A DNA stretch of 62,592 nucleotides, from contig JAGATV010000022.1 in the NCBI GenBank assembly GCA_017621075.1, positions 1 to 62,592 on the forward strand, given 5' to 3'. Position 1 is the stretch's first letter. Every line of letters starts with the position of its first letter. The DNA comes from Lachnospiraceae bacterium (GTDB lineage Bacteria > Bacillota > Clostridia > Lachnospirales > Lachnospiraceae). The notes beneath the pieces are model-generated. The model was given only the letters and a program-made list of their open reading frames with translations. It was not told the origin of the DNA and made no database searches. Below are positions 17,724 through 26,540 of the stretch, piece by piece. The position numbers and the translations under genes were made by a program.

Positions 17724-18988
17724 GCAGGTTACAGGCATTCAGAGGAAATTACATAGATACACCGGAGTATGGGATCTTGGAAAAATTTTCCGGCTATCTT
17801 ATTGCGGAGGACGGAGTAATCCGGGATAGGAGGACAGAGCTGCCTGACGGGTGGAACGGTGAAATGACGGACTTTGGAGATGCTGTTGTCATTCCTTCCT
17901 TTTGTGACGTGCACCTCCATGCCGGGCAATATGAGAATATTGGGATCGGTTATGATCATCAGTTGTTGGAATGGCTTGAGAAATATACTTATCCTACAGA
18001 AAAGAAGTTTTACGACCTGGAATATTCCAAAAGTATTTACAAAAGGCTGCTCCGGGAGCTTTGGGAGGTAGGCACACTGCATTTTATCAGTATGTGCACG
18101 GCCTCTACAGACTCTACAGCCCTGTTTATGGATCTGATCGCAGAGAGTGGGCTTGAGGCTTATGTGGGCAAGCGGAATACGGATTATCAGATCACTACTA
18201 CCGATAACGAAGATACAGAAACTTCCTATTTGGGCACCTTGCAGCTTTTACAGGAAAAGGGGGAACAGTATGAAAATGTGCGCTACATTCTCAGCCCATC
18301 CTTTGTTCCCGGCTGTACGGAGGAAATGTTGGGACGCCTTGGGCGTCTTGCGGAAAAAACGATGACTCCGGTGCAGTCCCATCTGGACGAAACCCTTAGT
18401 GAGATCCAACTGGTAAAAGATCGATTCCCGGAAATTTCTTCTTATGCGGCTGTGTATGAGAAGTATCATATCATAGGAAAGAGCAGGACCATCATGGCTC
18501 ATTGCAATTATATCGGGGATGACGAAATAAGACTGTTGAAGAAACATCATGTTATGGTTGCGCATTGTCCATGTTCAAATCTTGATCTGGGCAGTGGGAT
18601 CATGCCTTTGCGGAAACTGAAGGATGCCGGACTGGAGATCGGTTTGGGAAGTGATATTTCGGGCGGGCATACATTGAACCTTGCAACCGTCATGAAGACC
18701 GCTGTGGAGGTTTCAAAGCTACGCTATCTTGCCAACCCACAAGAATCTCCGGCTACCATTCCGGAAGCATTATATTTGGCGACAAAAGGCGGTGGAGCAT
18801 TTTGGGGCAATACCGGAAGTTTTGAGAAGGGCTATTCTTTTGATGCTCTGGTAATATGCGATGAGGATACCGGAAGGTTAAACCTGCAAGAGAGGTTGGA
18901 AAAATTCATATATGCCGGCGACTATAGACAGATTAAGGCCAGATACCTAAAAGGTGTCAGATTGGACAGGCCTTGTTTTAGCGAGTAG
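17720..18988 (+). CDS. Amidohydrolase, guanine-deaminase-like
   Basis: A 422-residue zinc amidohydrolase. Metal and catalytic residues are present in the order H65-x-H67 (DVHLHAGQY), H221 and E224 (QSHLDET), H261 (IMAHCNY) and D312 (GLGSDISGG). LLEWLEKYTYPTEKKF and AHCPCSNLDL match guanine deaminase closely over the full length. The base-contact Gln of HAPQY is kept (Q70), but the Arg of the family TPRF motif is a serine here (SPSF, S194), so a substrate other than guanine is possible. Translation starts at TTG 17720, overlapping the MATE stop as TTGA, with AAGGAG upstream. Confidence 0.82.
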   Translation: MSRLQAFRGNYIDTPEYGILEKFSGYLIAEDGVIRDRRTELPDGWNGEMTDFGDAVVIPSFCDVHLHAGQYENIGIGYDHQLLEWLEKYTYPTEKKFYDLEYSKSIYKRLLRELWEVGTLHFISMCTASTDSTALFMDLIAESGLEAYVGKRNTDYQITTTDNEDTETSYLGTLQLLQEKGEQYENVRYILSPSFVPGCTEEMLGRLGRLAEKTMTPVQSHLDETLSEIQLVKDRFPEISSYAAVYEKYHIIGKSRTIMAHCNYIGDDEIRLLKKHHVMVAHCPCSNLDLGSGIMPLRKLKDAGLEIGLGSDISGGHTLNLATVMKTAVEVSKLRYLANPQESPATIPEALYLATKGGGAFWGNTGSFEKGYSFDALVICDEDTGRLNLQERLEKFIYAGDYRQIKARYLKGVRLDRPCFSE

Positions 18989-19004
18989 AGAAAAGGAGAA
19001 GAAG

Positions 19005-19640
19005 ATGCAGGAACATTATGTGATTACCATTGCAAGAGAATTTGGCAGCGGAGGAAAAGAAATCGGCGTGAAGGCAGGAGAACTTCTGGGAATCCCCTGC
19101 TATGAAAAGGAAATCATGACAAAGGCATCTGAGTACAGCGGACTAAAGGAGGAATTATTTGAGAATGTGGATGAGAGGCTACGGGGAAATATTCTGGCAA
19201 AAAAGCTTCTCAGAGTGCCCAAGGAGTATGTGGTGGAACCCGTAGGTAAGACTTTTACCTCTGACGATAATCTTTTCCATATTCAGGCGGAGATCATAGA
19301 GGAACTTTACAAGACAGAATCCTGTATCATTGTGGGAAAATGCGCAGATTCTGTGTTGATAAGGAGGTGGAATACTATCAGCGTTTTTATAGGCGCACCC
19401 TTTAGGGATTGTGTACATTCCATTATGGAACGAATGAAGGTGCCAGAGGCCAAGGCGCAAAAGCTGGTGAAAGAAACCAATAAATATAGGGCAGACTATT
19501 ACAAATACTACACACGGGGAAAAGACTGGAAGGACCCTATGAATTATTCTCTGTATTTGAACAGTGCCAAAGTGGGAAGAGATATGTGTGCACAGATTAT
19601 TGCCGATTATGCGAGAGCAAAATTTAAAGATCTTATTTAA
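19005..19640 (+). CDS. Cytidylate kinase-like protein
   Basis: A 211-residue P-loop protein of the cytidylate-kinase-like family found often in Clostridia. The N-terminal phosphate-binding motif is REFGSGGKEIG (R11-G21), and a second motif IIVGKCADSVL (about residues 106-116) precedes the lid helices. True Cmk proteins are larger and have a different NMP domain, so the substrate is open; a role in phosphorylating the imported nucleoside is inference from the operon. The ATG at 19005 has AAAGGAGAAGAAG upstream; frame extension upstream into the previous gene has no ribosome site. It is the last gene of the operon, with no clear terminator following. Confidence 0.8.
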   Translation: MQEHYVITIAREFGSGGKEIGVKAGELLGIPCYEKEIMTKASEYSGLKEELFENVDERLRGNILAKKLLRVPKEYVVEPVGKTFTSDDNLFHIQAEIIEELYKTESCIIVGKCADSVLIRRWNTISVFIGAPFRDCVHSIMERMKVPEAKAQKLVKETNKYRADYYKYYTRGKDWKDPMNYSLYLNSAKVGRDMCAQIIADYARAKFKDLI

Positions 19641-19730
19641 TTTCTGCTTTCATTTTGAAGTAAAATGTGATATATTAAAAAATAGGAATTATTACTATTT
19701 TACCACAGAGTGAAAGAAGGGATCAGGATT

Positions 19731-20393
19731 ATGAACAAAAACGCATTTCGTCAGTTGTCTTATGGAGTTTATGTGGTAAGTACCTGGGATAAGGGAAGAG
19801 CCACGGGCTGTACCGCCAACAGTGCCATGCAGATCACATCGGAACCTGCAACCATTGCGGTGAGTATCAATCACGATAATTACACCAATCAATGCATCCG
19901 GGAAAACGGGAAATTTGCTATTTCCATTTTGGGGGAGCATTCCGATCCGGGTATCATCGGAACCTTCGGTTTCAAGAGCGGCAGGGATAACAATAAATTC
20001 GATGAAGTAGAGCAGGCCGTGAAGGGTTATATGCCTGTGGTGGCAGATGCCTGCGCCTATATCGTATGCGAAGTGATCGATAAGATGGAAACCTCTACCC
20101 ACACAGTCTTTCTGGGCAAAGTAGTGGATGCGGATATCCTGAAGGAAGACGCGGCCATGACCTATGCTTATTACCACAATGTCATCAAGGGAAAGAGCCC
20201 TAAGACGGCGCCTACCTACATTGCTGAGGAAACACCGGCTCCTTCTACAGACGGCCCCAAGGAGACAAAGAAAGAGTATGTCTGCGGAATCTGCGGCTAT
20301 GTTTATGACGGGGAGATTCCTTTTGAGGAGCTTCCGGATGACTATGTGTGCCCGATCTGTAAGCAGCCAAAGTCGGTATTCAAAGAGAAATAA
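19731..20393 (+). CDS. hrb: Flavin reductase-rubredoxin fusion (high molecular weight rubredoxin type)
   Basis: A 220-residue two-domain electron carrier. Residues 1-150 form an FMN-binding flavoredoxin domain ([12 protein letters not shown], then [20 protein letters not shown]). Residues about 167-220 form a rubredoxin domain with two CxxC pairs, [12 protein letters not shown] and [10 protein letters not shown], which bind one Fe. In clostridia such proteins pass electrons from NADH-dependent reductases to flavodiiron or other oxygen-scavenging proteins. ATG 19731 is chosen over an in-frame GTG at 19710 because AGAAGGGA (19714-19722) lies 8 bases before it. The gene appears monocistronic. 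Confidence 0.88.
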   Translation: MNKNAFRQLSYGVYVVSTWDKGRATGCTANSAMQITSEPATIAVSINHDNYTNQCIRENGKFAISILGEHSDPGIIGTFGFKSGRDNNKFDEVEQAVKGYMPVVADACAYIVCEVIDKMETSTHTVFLGKVVDADILKEDAAMTYAYYHNVIKGKSPKTAPTYIAEETPAPSTDGPKETKKEYVCGICGYVYDGEIPFEELPDDYVCPICKQPKSVFKEK

Positions 20394-20459
20394 GATTCAA
20401 AGTGAATAATAAGAGTGATCAAATAAAAGTTGCAGAGCAAAGCTCTGTCTCAAGGCAAT

Positions 20460-20822
20460 TCTGACGGAATTTCCAATAGAAAACAATAATAAGGGTGTAT
20501 CTTTGCCGGTCATGATTGGAGAATCCGTCAGATATTCATTATGCAATGTCGCTTGATCCCTATCATAACTTTAGTGCTGTATTTTGAGATAAAGCCATGG
20601 GATGGGCCCAGGGATCTGAAAGATATGATGGATATGAAGGGCTATCCGGGGGCGCTAAAGGAAATGATACTGGATGGACAAAAATACGGAGAACAAATAG
20701 GACAGCAGAGAGTCAATGCTTTGAACATGCTTTTGGTGGAAAAGGGTCGCATACAGGATATGATACAATCTGCCGGTGACAGGGCCTTTCAGGAGGAACT
20801 GTTTGCAGAATTCGGATTGTAG
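20460..20822 (+). pseudogene. Remnant of an Rpn/YhgA-family (PD-D/ExK) nuclease gene
   Basis: A 93-codon frame from 20541 encodes RLIPIITLVLYF and WDGPRDLKDMMD, which match the conserved core of recombination-promoting nucleases (YhgA/Rpn, once annotated as transposases). It then jumps to a C-terminal tail with QRVNALNMLL and ends AEFGL. About 200 residues are missing. Just upstream, in another frame (20527-20544), SDIHYAM resembles the segment that normally precedes the core, so at least one frameshift and a large deletion have occurred. Its 3' end overlaps the end of tadA by 34 bases. Probably non-functional. Confidence 0.6.
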
Positions 20823-21331
20823 GAAAGAGATTCTGCCTTACGGCGGGCTTCCTTCTCCAGCTTATTCCGCTCTCTTAATCCTGTGAAGAACACTTTCAGG
20901 ATATCGCTGCACTCCCGCTCTAAAATGCCGCGGGTAACCTGGACCTGATGATTGAACTGTGGCATTTCCAGGATGTTTAAGATGGAACCGCCGCAGCCGG
21001 CTTTGGGATTCATGCAGCCCATGACTACTTCGGGAATCCGTGCCTGTACGATGGCGCCGGCACACATCTGGCAGGGCTCCAGGGTCACATACAGGGTACA
21101 ACCCTCCAGGCGCCAGTCGCCAATTTTTTTACTGGCCTTGTTGATGGCGGTGATTTCTGCATGGGCCAGGGTGTTTTTGTCGGTGTTGCGGCGGTTATAG
21201 CCTCTGCCGATGATCCTGCCTTCATATACGATGACACAGCCGATAGGCACTTCCCCCAGGGCAAGTGCCTTTTTTGCCTGTTTCAAGGCTTCTTTCATGT
21301 ATTTTTCCTGTACGCTGGTAAAGGCGGGCAT
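20789..21331 (-). CDS. tadA: tRNA-specific adenosine deaminase
   Basis: A 180-residue zinc deaminase that converts A34 to inosine in tRNA-Arg(ACG). The HAE motif (H57-A58-E59) and PCxxC motif (P86, C87, C90) are intact, and GEVPIGCVIV, NTLAHAEI and GCMNPKAGCGG are TadA-type. Start at ATG 21331: AGGAG lies 6 bases upstream. A longer frame upstream adds residues unlike the family. The tail after residue 155 is rich in charged residues. Confidence 0.93.
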   Translation of the reverse strand: MPAFTSVQEKYMKEALKQAKKALALGEVPIGCVIVYEGRIIGRGYNRRNTDKNTLAHAEITAINKASKKIGDWRLEGCTLYVTLEPCQMCAGAIVQARIPEVVMGCMNPKAGCGGSILNILEMPQFNHQVQVTRGILERECSDILKVFFTGLRERNKLEKEARRKAESLSYNPNSANSSS

Positions 21332-21431
21332 AGCAATCTCCTGTTCGTGGTATCCGGGCAAAAAATATCCCGGAACATATTATTGTATTTAGTATAAAAA
21401 AGAATAAAGTATGTGTCAAGAAATGTCCGGC

Positions 21432-21460
21432 TTGCGAAATCCTTCATCTTATGTTATCCT
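21432..21460 (+). promoter_or_regulatory. Promoter of the phosphorylase gene
   Basis: TTGCGA (21432-21437), 17-base spacer, TATCCT (21455-21460). About 110 bases of untranslated leader follow before the ATG at 21579. Confidence 0.6.
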
Positions 21461-21578
21461 AAGAAACGTAAAAATCGGACAGCTTTGTATTAGCAGGAAG
21501 AAAAAAAGGAAATGATGATAGAAAAGGCGTCCTGTGCGGGAGTATGTTCTGCCCGGGACACAGTGACAGGAGGTAAAC

Positions 21579-23846
21579 ATGAATCTGGAACAGGAGTTGA
21601 ATGAGATCACCGGCAGGATGTGTGGTAAAAATATTGCTGCATGTACCAATGCCCAGCTTTATAACGGCGTGTTGCAGCTTGTAAAGAAAAAGATGGCTGC
21701 GGTACCTGCAATTACCGGTGACAAGAAGGTATATTATATTTCCATGGAATTTCTGATCGGGAAGCTGCTTTCCAACAATCTGATCAATCTGGGCCTCTAT
21801 GAGGAACTGAGCAGTGTGCTGGAGGAAAACGGCAAGCATCTTTCGGATATTGAGGAGGAAGAGCCGGAGCCTTCCCTGGGTAACGGCGGTCTGGGCAGGC
21901 TGGCAGCCTGTTTCCTGGACTCCATTGCCACGCTGGGGCTTCCCGGAGACGGCATCGGACTGAATTATCACTTTGGTCTGTTCAGGCAGGTATTTGAGGA
22001 GAGGCTTCAGAAAGCGGAGAAAAACAGTTGGATCGAGGATTATTCCTGGTTGAACAAAACAGGCACTTCCTTTGAGGTGGCCTTTGGTGATAAGAAGGTG
22101 ACCTCCGTCCTTTATGACATTGATGTTGTTGGTTACCAGAATGGTGTGAATAAATTGCATCTGTTTGATATCCGGTCTGTGGATGAGAGCCTGGTAAAGG
22201 AAGACATTACCTTTGATAAGACGGCAGTAGATAAGAATCTGACCCTGTTCTTATATCCCGATGATTCCGATGAGGCAGGCAATCTCCTGCGTATCTATCA
22301 GGAATACTTCATGGTGAGCAATGCGGCGCAGTTGATCCTTAAGGAGCAGAAGGAGAAGGGAAATGATCTGCATGCGCTGAATGAACATGTGGCCATTCAG
22401 ATCAATGATACCCATCCCACCATGTTCATTCCTGAGTTGATCCGCATCCTGACAGAACAGGAAGGGTTTTCCATGGAGGAAGCGATCCAAGTGGTCAGCA
22501 GGACCTGTGCATATACCAACCATACGATTTTGGCAGAGGCACTGGAAAAATGGCCCCTTGCTTATATTGAGAAGGTGGTTCCCCAGTTGGTGCCCATTAT
22601 CAGGGAACTAAATGACAGGGTGGCGGTAAAGTACAAGGACCCCAAGGTACAGATCATCGACAAGGACAAGAAAGTACACATGGCCCACATTGATATCCAT
22701 TACGGTTACAGCGTCAATGGTGTGGCGGCTATCCATACGGATATCTTAAAGGAGAGTGAGCTGAATCATTTCTATAAGCTCTATCCTGAGAAGTTTAATA
22801 ACAAGACTAACGGCATTACCTTCCGCAGATGGCTGCTGTCCTGTAATCGGGAATTGTCGGCATTCCTCGACCAGACCATCGGTGAGGGCTACAAGAAGGA
22901 TGCAGCAGAACTGGAAAAGCTTCTTGAAAAGAAGGAAGATCAGGCAGTACTGGACCGGATTTATGAGATCAAACAGGAAAAGAAGAGAGAACTGGTTTCC
23001 TACATCCGGGAAAAAGAAGGTATTACACTGGACCCCGGTTCTATCTTTGATATTCAGGTCAAGCGTCTCCACGAATATAAGAGACAGCAGATGAATGCTC
23101 TTTATATCATTCACAAATATCTGGAGATCAAGGGTGGCAGGAAGCCCTCCGCACCTATTACCTTTATCTTCGGCGCCAAGGCGGCCCCCGCTTATGTGAT
23201 CGCCCAGGACATCATCCACCTGATCCTGGTACTTTCCCAGATTGTGAACAATGATCCCGAGGTCAGTCCCTATATGAAAGTGGTAATGGTGGAAAACTAT
23301 AATGTCAGCTATGCCGAAAAGCTGATTCCGGCCTGTGACATTTCCGAGCAGATTTCCTTGGCGTCCAAGGAAGCATCCGGCACCGGAAATATGAAGTTCA
23401 TGTTAAACGGTGCAGTTACCCTGGGGACCAGCGACGGCGCCAATGTGGAGATCCATCAGTTGGTAGGGGATGACAATATTTATATGTTCGGTGAAAAGAG
23501 TGATGCCGTCATTGCCCATTATGCCAAGGCGGATTATGTATCAAAGGATTACTATGAAAAGAGTCCGGTCATCAGGGAGGCAGTAGATTTCATTATCGGC
23601 AGGCAGGCATTGGCGGTAGGCCATAAGGAGAATCTGGAGCGTCTGCACAAGGAGCTACTGAATAAAGACTGGTTCATGACCCTGTTGGATCTTGAGGATT
23701 ATATCCGGGTGAAGGATCAGGCCTTTGCAGACTATGAGGATAAGCAGAAGTGGAAGAAGATGATGTTAGTCAATATCGCCAAGGCAGGTTTCTTCTCCTC
23801 CGACCGTACCATTGCGGAATATAACAGAGATATCTGGAAACTGTAA
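21579..23846 (+). CDS. glgP: Glycogen/maltodextrin phosphorylase
   Basis: A 755-residue family GT35 phosphorylase, releasing glucose 1-phosphate from alpha-1,4-glucans in the cytoplasm. The pyridoxal phosphate lysine is K606 in [14 protein letters not shown], followed by [10 protein letters not shown]. Early landmarks are [14 protein letters not shown] and [19 protein letters not shown]. The length fits the short bacterial form. GGAGG lies 5 bases before the ATG. It has its own promoter and terminator, and the maltodextrin importer and 4-alpha-glucanotransferase follow directly, so it probably degrades imported maltodextrin as well as glycogen. Confidence 0.95.
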   Translation: MNLEQELNEITGRMCGKNIAACTNAQLYNGVLQLVKKKMAAVPAITGDKKVYYISMEFLIGKLLSNNLINLGLYEELSSVLEENGKHLSDIEEEEPEPSLGNGGLGRLAACFLDSIATLGLPGDGIGLNYHFGLFRQVFEERLQKAEKNSWIEDYSWLNKTGTSFEVAFGDKKVTSVLYDIDVVGYQNGVNKLHLFDIRSVDESLVKEDITFDKTAVDKNLTLFLYPDDSDEAGNLLRIYQEYFMVSNAAQLILKEQKEKGNDLHALNEHVAIQINDTHPTMFIPELIRILTEQEGFSMEEAIQVVSRTCAYTNHTILAEALEKWPLAYIEKVVPQLVPIIRELNDRVAVKYKDPKVQIIDKDKKVHMAHIDIHYGYSVNGVAAIHTDILKESELNHFYKLYPEKFNNKTNGITFRRWLLSCNRELSAFLDQTIGEGYKKDAAELEKLLEKKEDQAVLDRIYEIKQEKKRELVSYIREKEGITLDPGSIFDIQVKRLHEYKRQQMNALYIIHKYLEIKGGRKPSAPITFIFGAKAAPAYVIAQDIIHLILVLSQIVNNDPEVSPYMKVVMVENYNVSYAEKLIPACDISEQISLASKEASGTGNMKFMLNGAVTLGTSDGANVEIHQLVGDDNIYMFGEKSDAVIAHYAKADYVSKDYYEKSPVIREAVDFIIGRQALAVGHKENLERLHKELLNKDWFMTLLDLEDYIRVKDQAFADYEDKQKWKKMMLVNIAKAGFFSSDRTIAEYNRDIWKL

Positions 23847-23871
23847 GCAGAAAACAAAACAGGGATCTTTG

Positions 23872-23907
23872 AAAAAGACAGCTTCTACTTTGGAAGCTGT
23901 CTTTTTT
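23872..23907 (+). terminator. Terminator after the phosphorylase gene
   Basis: GACAGCTTC / GAAGCTGTC (23877-23885 and 23893-23901) extended by AAAA/TTTT, 7-base loop, then a T-run. Confidence 0.9.
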
Positions 23908-24023
23908 ATCCGTTTTCGGCAGGGAGAAAGAGAAAAGGAAATAGTTTTTGTGCTTTATGCACAAAAACAGGAATGCGTAATCTGCCATTATATACAAAGT
24001 TACAAACAAAAGTGTGAAAGCAG

Positions 24024-24052
24024 TTGCAAACACAAAGGGAATGTGATAGCAT
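24024..24052 (+). promoter_or_regulatory. Promoter of the maltodextrin operon
   Basis: TTGCAA (24024-24029), 17-base spacer, TAGCAT (24047-24052). The predicted start, near 24059, lies just before three 12-bp repeats. Confidence 0.75.
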
Positions 24053-24067
24053 CAAGGCATAGAAACG

Positions 24068-24103
24068 GAAACGTTACCAATAACGATACCGAAAACGATA
24101 CCG
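24068..24103 (+). promoter_or_regulatory. Three tandem 12-bp operator repeats
   Basis: AAACGTTACC (24069), TAACGATACC (24081) and AAACGATACC (24093) recur exactly every 12 bases, each with a CG centre as in LacI-type operators. They sit about 10-45 bases after the predicted transcription start. The likely ligand is the LacI regulator encoded last in this operon. A separate inverted repeat, TTGGT-AAC-ACCAA, lies at 24163-24175. Confidence 0.65.
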
Positions 24104-24196
24104 GACAGATTTTCTGTTTAGTATGCGGATAATGGGGCAACCTATTGAAAAGGTTAGGATAGTTGGTAACACCAATCAGAAAAGGAGAGATGCATT

Positions 24197-25588
24197 ATGA
24201 AAAAGAAATTTGCGAGCGTATTGTTATGTGCAGCAATGGCAGTATCTTTGCTGACAGGCTGCGGCAGCACAGGCGAAACGCAGAAACCGGCAGAAAGCAA
24301 GCCGGCTGCTGAAGCTTCCAAGGATAATAATGGTGGAGCAGATGCAACAGGTTCCGTATACTATCTGAACTTTAAGCCGGAAGTAACCGCTGTTTGGGAA
24401 AGCCTGGCTGCAAAGTATACTGAGGAGACAGGAGTGCCTGTTAAGGTGGTTACCGCTGCACAGGGTACTTATGAACAGACTCTGATGTCTGAGATCGCCA
24501 ATGCAGAAGCACCTACCCTGTTCCAGATCAACGGACCTATCGGTTATCAGAACTGGAAAGATTATTGCGCAGACTTAAAGGATACTGATCTTTACAGCTG
24601 GCTTTTAGACAAGAGCCTGGCAATCACCGGAGAGGATGGCGGAGTATACGGTATCCCTTATGTGGTAGAGGGCTATGGCATCATTTACAACGATGCGATC
24701 ATGCAAAAATATTTCGCACTGGATGGCGCCAAGGCAGCTTCCATGGATGAGATCAACAATTTCGAGACCCTGAAGGCAGTGGTAGAAGATATGCAGGCAA
24801 AGAAAGATCAGCTTGGCATTGAGGGCGTATTCGCTTCTACCTCTTTAAAGACAGGCGATGACTGGAGATGGCAGACTCATCTTGCAAACATTCCTGTATA
24901 CTATGAGTATAAGGATAAGAACATTACCGATACAGATGCACTGGAGTTCAAGTATGCAGAGAACTACAAGAATATTTTTGATCTGTACATCAACAATTCC
25001 TGCACAGCACCCGGGCTTCTGGGAAGCAAGGCTGTAGACGATTCCATGGCAGAGTTCGCACTGGGCAAGGTTGCAATGGTGCAGAACGGCAACTGGGCAT
25101 GGGGGCAGATCTCCGGCGTGGACGGCAATACTGTTAAGGCAGAGGATGTTAAGTTCCTTCCCATCTACACAGGTGTAAAGGGCGAGGAAAGCCAGGGATT
25201 GTGTACCGGTACGGAGAACTTCTTCAGCATCAACAGCCAGGCATCTCCTGAAGACCAGGCAGCATCCATCGCATTCGTAGAATGGGTGTTCAGCTCTGAC
25301 ACCGGTAAGGCAGCAGTAACCAATGACCTTGGATTTATCGCTCCTTTCAATACCTTTGCAGACGATGAGAAGCCCAGTGATCCTCTGGCACAGGAAGTAC
25401 TTCGTTACATGAGCGACAGCTCCAAGACTTCCGTAGCATGGAACTTCACTTCTTTCCCCAGCCAGCAGTTCAAGGATGACTTCGGTGCAGCTTTATTGGA
25501 ATACGCTGCAGGAAGCATGAGCTGGGATGATGTAAAGGCACTGGTTGTAGAAAGATGGGCAGCAGAAAAGGCAGCCATCGCTCAGTAA
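24197..25588 (+). CDS. malE: Maltodextrin ABC transporter substrate-binding lipoprotein
   Basis: A 463-residue family 1 solute-binding protein. Its signal peptide ends in the lipobox LTGC (C22), followed by a linker rich in Ala, Lys and Glu. The sequence APTLFQINGPIGYQNW and the block VYGIPYVVEGYGIIYND resemble maltose-type binding proteins. Sugar type is inferred from context: phosphorylase upstream and malQ downstream. GGAGAG precedes the ATG. It is the first gene of malE-F-G-Q-lacI and is set apart from the permeases by a hairpin. Confidence 0.88.
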   Translation: MKKKFASVLLCAAMAVSLLTGCGSTGETQKPAESKPAAEASKDNNGGADATGSVYYLNFKPEVTAVWESLAAKYTEETGVPVKVVTAAQGTYEQTLMSEIANAEAPTLFQINGPIGYQNWKDYCADLKDTDLYSWLLDKSLAITGEDGGVYGIPYVVEGYGIIYNDAIMQKYFALDGAKAASMDEINNFETLKAVVEDMQAKKDQLGIEGVFASTSLKTGDDWRWQTHLANIPVYYEYKDKNITDTDALEFKYAENYKNIFDLYINNSCTAPGLLGSKAVDDSMAEFALGKVAMVQNGNWAWGQISGVDGNTVKAEDVKFLPIYTGVKGEESQGLCTGTENFFSINSQASPEDQAASIAFVEWVFSSDTGKAAVTNDLGFIAPFNTFADDEKPSDPLAQEVLRYMSDSSKTSVAWNFTSFPSQQFKDDFGAALLEYAAGSMSWDDVKALVVERWAAEKAAIAQ

Positions 25589-25631
25589 ACTTACGATCCA
25601 CAACTGTATAAAAGCAGTTACCAAAAGCTGA

Positions 25632-25664
25632 ATCAGGGGCAGTGGCAGAGTCACTGCCCCGATT
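25632..25664 (+). other. Intercistronic hairpin between malE and malF
   Basis: Perfect 9-bp stem GGGGCAGTG / CACTGCCCC (25636-25644, 25652-25660), extended by AATC/GATT around a bulged A, with no T-run after it. Probably an mRNA-stabilising or partial termination element below the binding protein gene. Confidence 0.7.
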
Positions 25665-25697
25665 GTTCCCAAAGTAATCAAAAATAGGAGAAGACTT

Positions 25698-26540
25698 ATG
25701 CAAAAGACATTGAAACGTTATTTCCCAATCTTTGTAGTACCTACGTTAATTGCATTTTCGTTTGCATTTATCATCCCTTTTGTTATGGGCGTTTATTTGT
25801 CCTTTTGCAAATTCAAGACGATAACAAATGCCCAGTTTATCGGATTTGACAACTATATTAAGATATTTGCAGACAAGGATTTTTTGAATTCCTTTTTGTT
25901 TACCTTGAAATTTTCAGTGGTTTCCATTGTTACCATAAATGTTTTTGCTTTTATGCTGGCACTTGCCCTGACAAAGAAGATCAAGGGAACCAATCTTTTC
26001 CGTACCGTATTTTTCATGCCCAACCTGATCGGTGGGATCATCCTGGGTTATATCTGGCAGCAGATGATCAATGCGGTCCTGTTAAGATATGAGACTACGC
26101 TGATCGCAAATGCCACTTACGGTTTTTGGGGTCTGGTCATTCTGATGAACTGGCAGATGATCGGTTATATGATGATCATTTACATTGCCGGTCTGCAGAA
26201 TGTGCCCACAGACCTGATAGAGGCAGCCCAGATCGACGGGGCTACCGGATGGCAGATCCTGACCAGGGTCAAGATCCCCATGGTCATGCCCTCCATTACG
26301 ATCTGTTTGTTCCTCACGGTTTCCAACAGTTTCAAGCTCTTTGACCAGAACCTGGCACTGACGGCCGGAGCACCCAGTAAGAAGACAGCCATGATGGCAC
26401 TGGATATTTACAATACCTTCTACGGAAGGACCGGCTTTGAGGGAGTCGGCCAGGCAAAAGCAGTGCTGTTCTTCATCATTGCGGCTGCCATTGCATTGAC
26501 GCAGCTGGCAGTTACCAGAAGAAAGGAGGTTGAGCAGTAA
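25698..26540 (+). CDS. malF: Maltodextrin ABC transporter permease
   Basis: A 280-residue six-helix sugar permease of the MalF/UgpA type. The coupling (EAA) loop is DLIEAAQIDGATGWQILTRVKIP (about residues 172-194), which docks on the shared ATPase. The first helix follows LKRYFPIFVV. GGAG lies upstream of the ATG. Its stop shares one base with the start of the next permease gene (TAATG), indicating coupled translation. Confidence 0.9.
   Translation: MQKTLKRYFPIFVVPTLIAFSFAFIIPFVMGVYLSFCKFKTITNAQFIGFDNYIKIFADKDFLNSFLFTLKFSVVSIVTINVFAFMLALALTKKIKGTNLFRTVFFMPNLIGGIILGYIWQQMINAVLLRYETTLIANATYGFWGLVILMNWQMIGYMMIIYIAGLQNVPTDLIEAAQIDGATGWQILTRVKIPMVMPSITICLFLTVSNSFKLFDQNLALTAGAPSKKTAMMALDIYNTFYGRTGFEGVGQAKAVLFFIIAAAIALTQLAVTRRKEVEQ

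Noticed and set aside
20432-20446. Short CAGAGC-AAA-GCTCTG hairpin after the rubredoxin gene as a terminator
   Set aside because: Only 6 base pairs and no T-run; it may lie in the decayed nuclease gene.
20541-20822. A functional 93-residue protein
   Set aside because: It fits better as a fragment: it begins inside a conserved nuclease motif, and upstream family sequence lies in another frame.
23812-24132. Open frame across the glgP end and the maltodextrin control region
   Set aside because: It would run through a terminator, a promoter and the three operator repeats, and the translation has no protein-like features.
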